Source: Prosthecobacter debontii (lineage in GTDB: Bacteria > Verrucomicrobiota > Verrucomicrobiia > Verrucomicrobiales > Akkermansiaceae). Taken from it: 13,916 bases of DNA. Location of the stretch: NCBI GenBank assembly GCA_945883455.1, contig CAMCXJ010000046.1, positions 1 to 13,916 on the forward strand, given 5' to 3'. The notes beneath the pieces were generated by a model that saw only the letters and a list, made by a program, of their open reading frames with translations, had not been told where the DNA came from and did not search any database. Below are positions 1-6,107 of the stretch, one piece after another. Position numbers and translations under genes: made by a program. Positions within the stretch are counted from its first letter, which is position 1; each line of letters starts with the position of its first letter.

Positions 1-265
1 CACGGTCATTTCGGGGCGGAAACCAGCCGACGCACGCCCCGTGAAGGAAGATTTCGCCGCCTTGCCACGGCAGCGAATAACAGCTCGTCCCTTTCAACCC
101 CGTCGATGCGCTTTTGCGGAATCCGCGCTTCTGGAAAACATTTCCACCGGGGTGAGCAGCGTCCATTCCCCAGTAGAACATCTGCTGGATCAGCGCGGCG
201 GAGAGGTCGCGCATGATTGCGGAAGGTGGGCGGGCGTTGCGGGGCGTGGCTTGCGCGAGGGACAT
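1..265 (-). CDS. Conserved hypothetical protein, partial (C-terminus off the left edge)
   Basis: The reading frame is open on the minus strand from an ATG at 265 to the window edge (88 codons, no stop). It reads like real protein: QQMFYWGMDAAHPGGN, then GTSCYSLPWQGGEI and FLHGACVGWF, with many aromatic and Cys residues. A second in-frame ATG at codon 18 (214) gives a start beginning MRDLSAALIQQ and could be the true one. I recall similar short proteins of unknown function in Verrucomicrobia, but I cannot name a family or a function. The gene is divergent from the CEMC-motif gene, and its upstream region holds the two inverted repeats at 273-315, so it may be controlled by whatever binds there. 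The plus-strand frame over the same bases (41-286) has no protein-like features. Confidence 0.6.
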   Translation of the reverse strand, partial: MSLAQATPRNARPPSAIMRDLSAALIQQMFYWGMDAAHPGGNVFQKRGFRKSASTGLKGTSCYSLPWQGGEIFLHGACVGWFPPRNDR

Positions 266-272
266 AAACGCA

Positions 273-315
273 ACTTATTCGCATAAGTATTTAACGCAAG
301 TGAATTGCGTTAAAT
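273..315. promoter_or_regulatory. Pair of adjacent perfect inverted repeats in a divergent intergenic region (probable operator)
   Basis: Seen directly: ACTTAT (273-278) and ATAAGT (283-288) flank TCGC. Immediately next, ATTTAACGCAA (289-299) and TTGCGTTAAAT (305-315) flank GTGAA, giving a 27-base perfect palindrome. The core hexamer ACGCAA also occurs at 268-273. The region lies between a minus-strand gene starting at 265 and a plus-strand gene starting at 368 or 410. A weak plus-strand promoter can be drawn with TTGCGT (305-310) as -35 and AATAAA about 18 bases later, so the palindrome would overlap the -35 box. That suggests a dimeric repressor site. The regulator is unknown. Confidence 0.6.
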
Positions 316-409
316 CAAAGGGCTTGGCAATAAACTCAGACTAGCGAACTTCGAAATTACACTTCGGTTGCCTGTTGACAGGAGCGACAATTGCCACCAC
401 CAATCCCGC

Positions 410-811
410 GTGCGGATTGTTCGTGCCATCTTCGTTATCGGAGCCCTCCTCCATCTGGGTGGCGGGCACTGGGGCGTTTTGCAGGGGATCGCGTGGGCGA
501 AAATGCTCGTCGAATATTCCCAGGCCGACGGCCTCCGCGAGGGGGTTGTGAAAACCTTTGACGGCGAGCATCCCTGCGAGATGTGCGCGTCGATCTCCAA
601 AGGCCGCGAATCGGAAAAGCGGGATCCTCTCGCACCCGTGCGCGCCGATGGTTTCAAGCTCAAGGAGCTGCTCCCGATGGGCGAGATACGCATCCAACGG
701 CGTGATATTCCCCTTCCCTGCCAGCCGGTCGTTTGGCCGGTCACCCGTGTCACGGCGCAGTGGTCGCCATCCACGGACACGCCCCCGCCGCGGGACAGTG
801 CGATGGCTTAG
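410..811 (+). CDS. Small membrane-anchored protein with a CxxC (CEMC) motif
   Basis: This is a 133-residue protein if it starts at GTG 410. An in-frame TTG at 368 would add 14 residues, and neither start has a convincing ribosome binding site. Residues 4-30 are hydrophobic (RAIFVIGALLHLGG, then GVLQGIAWAKM), a signal anchor or signal peptide. FDGEHPCEMC follows at about 50-59, and the C-terminal half is Pro-rich and ends PSTDTPPPRDSAMA. The compact HPCxxC motif suggests metal or disulfide chemistry outside the membrane; that is inference. I recall similar short proteins with an FDGEHPC motif in Verrucomicrobia, of unknown role. It lies downstream of the 289-315 palindrome and 272 bases ahead of the pseudopilin gene. 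The long minus-strand frame over it (341-1018) is Arg-rich and looks like a shadow. Confidence 0.7.
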   Translation: MRIVRAIFVIGALLHLGGGHWGVLQGIAWAKMLVEYSQADGLREGVVKTFDGEHPCEMCASISKGRESEKRDPLAPVRADGFKLKELLPMGEIRIQRRDIPLPCQPVVWPVTRVTAQWSPSTDTPPPRDSAMA

Positions 812-1083
812 ATGACGTTCATCCTTATGGCGCTCTGGCATCCAACGATGCCTCCATCGCATAGGTATCCAACAGCTCATCACCACATGGGATTTCCGGG
901 TCGGGTGCGTTAAACCCGTTGGCGCGGGAACTTCCCGGCCCGGCCCTCCGTCCGCGTATGCGGGTGCTCTATCGCCAAACGGCGCTTCCGCGCCCATGCC
1001 GTGGCGGAGGGAAACCAAACGTCTCCGCCCGTACCGGGGCGGCGTTCTCCGACCAGCATTTCACGAATCGATCCAGCAAACTC
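812..1083. other. Spacer between the CEMC gene and the pseudopilin gene
   Basis: No convincing gene or intrinsic terminator is visible here. The frame of the following pseudopilin gene is open back to TTG 919, but that stretch codes for low-complexity Arg/Pro/Gly sequence and is probably untranslated. TGCGTTAAA at 906-914 matches nine bases of the right arm of the upstream palindrome (305-315) and has no partner arm nearby. It may be a degenerate second operator or chance. Confidence 0.35.
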
Positions 1084-1809
1084 ATGGAACAGAACCACCA
1101 TCCATCATTTCCCGCAATGCCCGCAACCATTCCTCCGACACCGCCTTTCCGACTGGAAGGCAACGGCCGACCGGCGGGATTCACCCTTGTGGAACTCTTG
1201 GTAACCATCGTCATCATCGCGGTGCTGGCCACCGTGACGAGCGTCGTTGCCCGGCAACTGATCACTCGCAGCCAAACCATGGCATGCGCCAACAACCTGC
1301 GCGTGATCGGTCTCGCATCACTCGCTTACTCGCAGGATCACCAATCCAATCTGCCGGCATCCAGCCACCAGCGGCGTAGCGGGCGCAAATCATGGAGCGT
1401 CGATCTCCAGGCCTACGCGGGGGATGCGCTGCCGTTGCGCTGCGCGCAGGATACCGATCCGCAAAGGCCTTACAGCTATGTCATCAACGACAACCTGCTG
1501 CCTCTTCCCGTGGGATCGCCGCTTCCGGATTTCAGCAAAACCCACCGCATTCCGGAGCCTTCGGCCACGGTGCTTTTCATCGAGGCGGTGGATGGCCACA
1601 CCGGCGGCGATCACGCCCACTTCTCGAATTTCCGTGGCGCGCCCATCCCATGGGATTCCTTCCGCCGCGAGGTGGCAATGGATCGCCACGGCTCCTCGGC
1701 GAACTTCCTCTTCGTGGATGGCCACGTGGAAACCCTCAACGCGGAGTCGGCCAAGGCGCGCCTCACAAAGCCCGGCTCCCAATTCATCGAACCCGCCATC
1801 CGTCCCTGA
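1084..1809 (+). CDS. Type II pseudopilin-like protein with N-terminal methylation motif and H-X9-DG domain
   Basis: This is a 241-residue protein from ATG 1084; ATG 1117 is an alternative start, and no clear Shine-Dalgarno sequence favours either. The prepilin signature GFTLVELL sits at 32-39, with cleavage expected after Gly32. A hydrophobic helix (VTIVIIAVLATVTSVVA) and the usual CANNLRVIGLA segment follow. Near the C-terminus H202 precedes D212-G213 by nine residues (FLFVDGHVETL), the H-X9-DG processing-associated motif common in Planctomycetes and Verrucomicrobia pseudopilins. DHAHF at 176-180 is a small His cluster. Such proteins are inserted in the inner membrane, cut by prepilin peptidase, and built into pseudopili or secretion systems. 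Only 14 bases separate it from the next gene, so they are co-transcribed. No pilus or type II secretion machinery lies in the window, so its partner must be elsewhere. Confidence 0.9.
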   Translation: MEQNHHPSFPAMPATIPPTPPFRLEGNGRPAGFTLVELLVTIVIIAVLATVTSVVARQLITRSQTMACANNLRVIGLASLAYSQDHQSNLPASSHQRRSGRKSWSVDLQAYAGDALPLRCAQDTDPQRPYSYVINDNLLPLPVGSPLPDFSKTHRIPEPSATVLFIEAVDGHTGGDHAHFSNFRGAPIPWDSFRREVAMDRHGSSANFLFVDGHVETLNAESAKARLTKPGSQFIEPAIRP

Positions 1810-1823
1810 TACCTGTCACGATC

Positions 1824-2750
1824 ATGAAACACCTCAGTCCCGCATTTTTCCCTACAATTTCCGTCCTTCTCGCCCTTTCCGTGCCCTCTGCCGCACACGA
1901 TCACTACATCGCGGGCGTGCTCGATGCGAATGGCAACGGCCAATATGAGGCCGGTGAGCCGCTCGCGCTGACCGGTGACGACGGCACATCAAAAGTCTTC
2001 CATCTCCTGCCGCGGCGCACAGGCCTGCCGGCGGGCGGGCGCTATGTGCTCGACGAACGGGCTCGCGACTTGTTTCCGAACGACAGCTTCGCATTCACCG
2101 TCCTTTCGGACGGGCAATACGACGCCCCATCTCCACAGCACCCACGGAGCGGTGCGCAGATCTGGATGGAAATCGTCAGTGTCGCCGGCCCTCCCGGCGC
2201 CACGTTCTCGTTTTGGGATGAAAACCAAGCGCTGGTCTCAAACCAACCGACGCGATCCTTTCCCACGAACCTGCCGGCAGGAAACTTCGCGTTCGTCCTC
2301 AGCGAAGGACCGGATGCAGCCGGGGAAGATCCCCACGGGCACATCCACGGCAGGACATGGACGGCCGATATGCCGGGCGATTACCGGATCGGATTCCGCC
2401 TGGTGGATCGTTCTACAAACCGCCCCGGCGGACAGCCATGGCATGCTCCCGGCGCAACCTTCATCTGGCATTTCAAGGCCGGGCCGGAGTTTCAGTTCAC
2501 CGGCATCGAGAAACAGGCGGGTGCCGGTGTCACGCTTGTCTGGCCCAGCCAAATGGGGACGCGCACGGCAGTCAACGAGACGGGCGTGTCCTTCCAAATC
2601 ATGCGGTCTACGACCTTGGAACCCGACAGCTGGGAACCCGTCGGAACCGTCATCGGAACATCCGCCGCCACCGCGACCTTCACAGATCCCAACCCGCCGA
2701 CCGGCCGTGCCTTGTACCGCCTCGCATACAGTTGGGCCGCCGAACCATGA
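1824..2750 (+). CDS. His-rich exported protein of unknown function (HDHY...HGHIHGR)
   Basis: This is a 308-residue protein from ATG 1824. Residues 1-24 form a Sec signal peptide ending PSAA, so the mature protein would begin HDHYIAGV. LDANGNGQYEAGEP (33-46) resembles a Ca-binding DxNxNG loop. A beta-rich domain follows, with FPNDSFAFTVLSDGQYD (84-100) and EDPHGHIHGRTWTADMPGDY (168-187). The C-terminal segment from about 225 (VTLVWPSQMG, FQIMRSTTLEPDSW, TFTDPNPPTGRALYRLAY) looks like a fibronectin-III-like beta sandwich common at the end of verrucomicrobial exported proteins. The exposed His clusters suggest metal binding, which is inference. It sits between the pseudopilin and PEP-CTERM genes and overlaps the latter by four bases (ATGA), so translation is coupled. 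I recall homologues in Verrucomicrobia but no assigned function. Confidence 0.85.
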   Translation: MKHLSPAFFPTISVLLALSVPSAAHDHYIAGVLDANGNGQYEAGEPLALTGDDGTSKVFHLLPRRTGLPAGGRYVLDERARDLFPNDSFAFTVLSDGQYDAPSPQHPRSGAQIWMEIVSVAGPPGATFSFWDENQALVSNQPTRSFPTNLPAGNFAFVLSEGPDAAGEDPHGHIHGRTWTADMPGDYRIGFRLVDRSTNRPGGQPWHAPGATFIWHFKAGPEFQFTGIEKQAGAGVTLVWPSQMGTRTAVNETGVSFQIMRSTTLEPDSWEPVGTVIGTSAATATFTDPNPPTGRALYRLAYSWAAEP

Positions 2751-3571
2751 AACCTTCCCGCGCCAACAGAATGAAAACAAAAAACAGAATGAAAACAGCA
2801 AACAGAATGAAATCACAAGCAACGGCAAGGATCGCATCGCTGGCCGCGATGCTTGCAGCGGCCGGCTCTGCATCCGCCCACATCACATATACCGGACGCG
2901 ACTTCGGATCGTTTAGTCCGGGCAACCAATCCACCGCGACCACGTTGGGCGGCAGCGTTTCCAGCAATTTCGGCTGGGCTTATTCCACCGACCCGCAGAT
3001 GGGAGACAGCCACCGGTTGCGCGCCTTCCGCTTCAATCTGGCTACCGCGGGCAACATCACGGTAAGCACAGGGGCGGGCGCAGCCGGCTTCTTCCCCGCC
3101 TTTTCGGTTTACGGAGGGCTGTCACACCTGGCCCCCCATGCCAACGCCCATGACACCAGCACCATCACGACCGACCAGCTTAACTCTGTTTACGGAGTTG
3201 GGCATGGCAAGCGCGGCGCGTTCAACGCGCTGGCTGACTGGTTCATCGGCAACGATGCCAACGCAAATGAACAGGCCAGCCTCAGGTATTTCGACTACAA
3301 GGGGCACGCTGCGGACGGAACATCGGCCAACTTCGGAAGCAATCCGGGCATCATTGGCGACGACCTCGCCGATGGCGTCGTGACGGCCACCTTCAACCTC
3401 CCCGCCGGGGATTACACGCTGATGGTCGGGGGGGCGCATTATACCGCCGCTCCGCCCGCCGGCCCCTACGACTCGAATGCGGTCAATGTCACGCTTTCGG
3501 TCATTCCGGAGCCGTCCACCGCCCTGCTGGGAGCCCTTGGAGCGCTCGCGCTCCTGCGCCGCCGCCGCTGA
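2747..3571 (+). CDS. PEP-CTERM anchored surface protein (HITYTGRDFGSF family)
   Basis: This is a 274-residue protein from ATG 2747, overlapping the previous stop by four bases. In-frame ATGs at 2771, 2789 and 2807 lie inside an 18-base tandem repeat and are alternative starts. A signal peptide (SLAAMLAAAGSASA) precedes HITYTGRDFGSF, the probable mature N-terminus at about 45. The body is Gly/Ala/Asn-rich and contains GDSHRLRAFRFNL, FSVYGGLSHLAPHANAHDT and LPAGDYTLMVGGAHY. The C-terminus VIPEPSTALLGALGALALL followed by RRRR is a textbook PEP-CTERM sorting signal, removed by an exosortase during export; no exosortase is in the window. The opening motif reminds me of a PEP-CTERM family named after Anabaena all3515 and described as Zur-repressed. 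That is from memory and unverified; if right, it points to zinc limitation. The intrinsic terminator at 3585 closes the operon. Confidence 0.88.
   Translation: MKPSRANRMKTKNRMKTANRMKSQATARIASLAAMLAAAGSASAHITYTGRDFGSFSPGNQSTATTLGGSVSSNFGWAYSTDPQMGDSHRLRAFRFNLATAGNITVSTGAGAAGFFPAFSVYGGLSHLAPHANAHDTSTITTDQLNSVYGVGHGKRGAFNALADWFIGNDANANEQASLRYFDYKGHAADGTSANFGSNPGIIGDDLADGVVTATFNLPAGDYTLMVGGAHYTAAPPAGPYDSNAVNVTLSVIPEPSTALLGALGALALLRRRR
2765..2818 (+). repeat. 18-base tandem repeat, three copies, at the 5' end of the PEP-CTERM gene
   Basis: Copies at 2765-2782, 2783-2800 and 2801-2818 each begin AACAGAATGAAA and each contain an ATG in the coding frame. They encode NRMKTK, NRMKTA and NRMKSQ, lengthening the basic n-region of the signal peptide. 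The period is a multiple of three, so copy-number change would not break the frame. Confidence 0.85.
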
Positions 3572-3584
3572 AGACGAAATATCC

Positions 3585-3621
3585 TGCCGGGGGCTTCGCA
3601 GGCGGAGCCCCCGGCATTTTT
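3585..3621 (+). terminator. Strong intrinsic terminator ending the surface-protein operon
   Basis: TGCCGGGGGCT (3585-3595) pairs perfectly with AGCCCCCGGCA (3606-3616): an 11-base stem with a 10-base loop, followed by TTTTT (3617-3621). It lies 14 bases after the PEP-CTERM stop codon. Confidence 0.92.
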
Positions 3622-3842
3622 CCTGCGAACCGCACCAACGCCGATTTGCAGAGCCGCATCACCCTTCCCGAAACGTAAGGCGCTTCGGATGCACCGCCCC
3701 TGTCGCATGGTCTGTGCGGGTGGGTAAACCCTGCGTCTGCGCTGTGACACGCCGCCGCCCCCTACATCGATTCCAGCAGGTCGCTTATCCTCTCCGCCTT
3801 CTCCATTTACCCGGCGTTTCTGATCGAGACAAACGCCCTTTC
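3622..3842. other. Spacer before the S8 protease gene
   Basis: About 220 bases without a convincing gene. It should contain the protease promoter, but I see no box pair worth marking. CGTTT (3816-3820) and AAACG (3832-3836) form a small inverted repeat just before the start region. Confidence 0.3.
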
Positions 3843-5450
3843 ATGGTGTTCATTGGGCGGATGGAAATGCGGAAAGATGCTTTGAAAAACCTGGCCATGC
3901 TCGCACTGCTGGCCGGTCTGGGCGTGATGGCCTATCTCGCCACCACTTTCACCATTTCCGAGGCTACGGAGAAAACCGAGCGACCCGCACAAACAACAAA
4001 GCCGGATTTTCCCGCCCGGCATGATCCCGCTCTGAAAACGAAAACCGGCGGGCGCGGGAAAAACGGGCGCCTCGACATGGCCGCCATCAACGACGGAGCG
4101 CTCCCCAACCAGCGTGTGATCGTTTTCAGGGACAAGGCCGCGCTCGAAGCCTTTCTCGCGAAACTCGGCAACGGCGTGAACCTGCTAGGACTGCTCGACA
4201 AGCTCAACGCGCTCCACATCGGCTTCGGCAACGAGGACGAACTGCTCGCGCTGCTGGATGGCACCGAGGAAACGGGCTTCATCTATCCCGTCAACATCCC
4301 GGAGATCGGCACCGGGGCTCAGGCGGGCGCGGCTCCCCTCGGCAGCGGGCTGCTCGACTGGCTGGGTGTCATCGGCGACAACTCGCTTTGGGGAAAAGGC
4401 GTGAAGATCGCGATCCTCGACACCGGCATCGCCGATCACATCGCGTTCAAGAACGCCATCGAGCGCATCAACCTCGTCCCGCTTCCCGCCAACGCCGCCG
4501 ACCTCAACGCCCACGGCACCTCGGTCGCGTCGCTCATTTTCAGTTCGAACCCGCTCGCCCCCGGGATTGCGCCGGGAGCCACGCCCCTCTCGGTCCGCAT
4601 CGCCGATGAAAACGGCTCATCTAACAGTTTTCTGATCGCGCAGGGGATCATCGCGGCCGTGGACGCCGGGGCACAGCTGATCAATATTTCGCTCGGCGGA
4701 AACGGGCGCAGCAGCCTGGTGGAAAACGCCCTCGATTACGCGAAGCAGGCCGGCGTCGTGGTTGTCGCCGCGGCGGGAAACAGTGGCACCGCAGGCGTGA
4801 TGCAACCTGCCGCGAGTCCTTCGGTAGTGGCGGTTGGCGCGGTGGATGCGAAGAACCAGCCCATGGCTTTCTCGACAACCGGCAAGCAAGTGGCGGTGGC
4901 CGCGCCGGGTTATGCGGTGAGAGCCGCCTATCCGGGAAACATGGCGGCCACGGTATCCGGGACCTCGTTTTCCTCGCCCATCGTGACAGGCGTAATCGCC
5001 GCGACGATGAGCCAGGGCGGCTCGAAAAACCTCAGCGGCACCGCCGCTCTCAGCGCGATGAACTCGAACCTAATCGACATCGCGGAACCCGGCGGAGATA
5101 CGGCGACAGGAGCGGGCGTGCCCGACATGTGGGGCATACTCAACGGCAACACCCCTGGCATCTACGACGCGGCCGTCACCTCCATCACCACTTCCCGCGG
5201 CCAGGTGCAGGCGCTCGTCCAGAACCTGGGCACCGAAACCCTGGTCAACGCCGGCGTATCGGTCCGCGTCAACGGCGTCACCACCAACGCCAACATCACC
5301 ACCCTCGCCCCCGGCGACACCCGGGTCATCACCGTGCCCACCGGTGATGTGGAAAGCTTGAACATCCAGGGCAGCGTACGACTCTCCACCGGCCAGACCG
5401 ACTTGCGCCCCTCCAACGATTCGATTTCCCAAAGCAGCACCGCTCCTTAG
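3843..5450 (+). CDS. Membrane-anchored subtilisin-family (S8) serine protease with C-terminal beta domain
   Basis: This is a 535-residue protein from ATG 3843. ATGs at 3861 and 3867 are plausible alternatives, and the 3867 start gives the cleanest signal-anchor n-region (MRKDALKN). One transmembrane segment (LAMLALLAGLGVMAYLATTF) is at about 17-36. A propeptide-like region (PNQRVIVFRDKAALEAFLAK, 88-107) precedes the catalytic domain. The triad is complete: D193 in AILDTG, H224 in NAHGTSVAS, S375 in SGTSFSSP, with oxyanion Asn313 in AAAGNSG. Residues about 441-535 form a beta-rich CARDB-like domain (VTSITTSRGQVQALVQNLGT) with no visible sorting signal. It should act outside the cytoplasm while tethered to the membrane, and may mature itself by cutting its propeptide. 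The terminator at 3585 separates it from the surface-protein operon, so it is probably transcribed alone. Its substrate is unknown. Confidence 0.92.
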   Translation: MVFIGRMEMRKDALKNLAMLALLAGLGVMAYLATTFTISEATEKTERPAQTTKPDFPARHDPALKTKTGGRGKNGRLDMAAINDGALPNQRVIVFRDKAALEAFLAKLGNGVNLLGLLDKLNALHIGFGNEDELLALLDGTEETGFIYPVNIPEIGTGAQAGAAPLGSGLLDWLGVIGDNSLWGKGVKIAILDTGIADHIAFKNAIERINLVPLPANAADLNAHGTSVASLIFSSNPLAPGIAPGATPLSVRIADENGSSNSFLIAQGIIAAVDAGAQLINISLGGNGRSSLVENALDYAKQAGVVVVAAAGNSGTAGVMQPAASPSVVAVGAVDAKNQPMAFSTTGKQVAVAAPGYAVRAAYPGNMAATVSGTSFSSPIVTGVIAATMSQGGSKNLSGTAALSAMNSNLIDIAEPGGDTATGAGVPDMWGILNGNTPGIYDAAVTSITTSRGQVQALVQNLGTETLVNAGVSVRVNGVTTNANITTLAPGDTRVITVPTGDVESLNIQGSVRLSTGQTDLRPSNDSISQSSTAP

Positions 5451-5506
5451 CCTCCTATTGCGGCCTGCTCGGTGACACTCGCCTATCACGAAGCGATCCC
5501 AAGAAG

Positions 5507-5590
5507 CCCACCTTAGCCCTTCGACATCAAAAACCGCCGAAGGCTTAAAGGCGTTTTTAGACGGAGGAGCAGCCGTAGCCCGAAGGGTGG
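5507..5590. repeat. Hairpin-rich structured element at the end of the sulfatase remnant
   Basis: CCCACC-ttag-CCCTTCG (5507-5523) and CGAAGGGTGGG (5580-5590) form imperfect terminal inverted repeats. Between them is an inner hairpin, AAAAAC-CGCC (5529-5538) pairing with GGCG-TTTTT (5550-5558). The right end coincides with the point where sulfatase homology stops (about 5589), so this could be a small mobile or REP-like element, or a secondary structure created at a deletion joint. I see no second copy in the window. Confidence 0.45.
5529..5558 (+). terminator. Probable bidirectional terminator after the S8 protease gene
   Basis: AAAAA plus CGCC (5529-5538, one bulged C) pairs with GGCG plus TTTTT (5550-5558). 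The run of T after the stem suits the plus strand, and the run of A before it gives a matching T run on the minus strand. It lies 78 bases after the protease stop. Confidence 0.55.
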
Positions 5591-6107
5591 GAAATGAAAG
5601 TATGATGGGCGTGCGGATGCCCATTTCGTAGGGCGAGCTTTTCGTGCGCAGGGCGTAGCCTTGCCATAGCTTTTGGTTCGGGTCGGCGGCGTTCGCGCTG
5701 GTGGCGGCCCAACCGTTGTCGCAGAGGTAGATGACGAGGGTGTTTTCGCCGAGACCCCGGCGGTCGAGATCGCCTAACAGCTCGCCGCAGGTTTCGTCGA
5801 ACCACTCGCACATCGCATAATATTCGGCGACATCGGCGGCGCAGCCGGGCTGGGTGTATTTTTCTAACAGACGTTTCGGCGGATCGTGCGCGGTGTGGGG
5901 AAGGAAGGGGGCATACCAGAGCAGGAAGGGTTTCTTCTGCCCCGTTGCGTGGTTGTGTTTACCGTTCACATCATTTCCCGTGACCCCGTGGTCGAAGGGA
6001 TATCGCCCGGTGATGATTGATGCAAGCGAGGGTCTGCAAAGCGGGGAGGCGACGTAGCCTCGCTCGAACACGACGCTACGTTGCGCTAGCTTGTCGAGGT
6101 GGGTATC
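5589..6107 (-). pseudogene. Decayed sulfatase, truncated at both ends with an internal deletion
   Basis: The frame reads DTHLDKLAQRSVVFERGYVA, then SPLCRPSLASIITGRYPFDH: the segment around the sulfatase active-site Cys, where formylglycine is made in CxPSR-type enzymes. Here Leu replaces the Arg, as in some sulfatase-like proteins. GVTGNDVNGKHNHATG then runs straight into KKPFLLWYAPFLPHT; family members usually have about 70 or more residues between these. The C-terminal motif YLCDNGWAATSANAADPNQK is present, but homology stops at RTPIILSFP (about 5589), where the hairpin element begins. The N-terminal metal-binding segment (usually like VLFLIADD) is missing. Its remaining 5' end lies inside the last codons of the hydrolase gene. 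A family member is normally 450-500 residues; about 170 remain, so it cannot be active. Confidence 0.85.

Noticed and set aside
341..1018. Long minus-strand open frame (225 codons) opposite the CEMC gene
   Set aside because: Arg/Pro/His-rich composition with no motif, opposite a frame with a hydrophobic segment and a clear CxxC motif; typical antisense shadow in GC-rich DNA.
919..1083. N-terminal extension of the pseudopilin back to TTG 919
   Set aside because: The extension is low-complexity and would put about 85 residues before the prepilin cleavage site, far longer than normal leaders.
5070..5588. Continuation of the sulfatase open frame to 5070, antisense to the protease
   Set aside because: Sulfatase similarity stops at about 5589; beyond it the frame is only the shadow of the S8 protease gene and the hairpin element.
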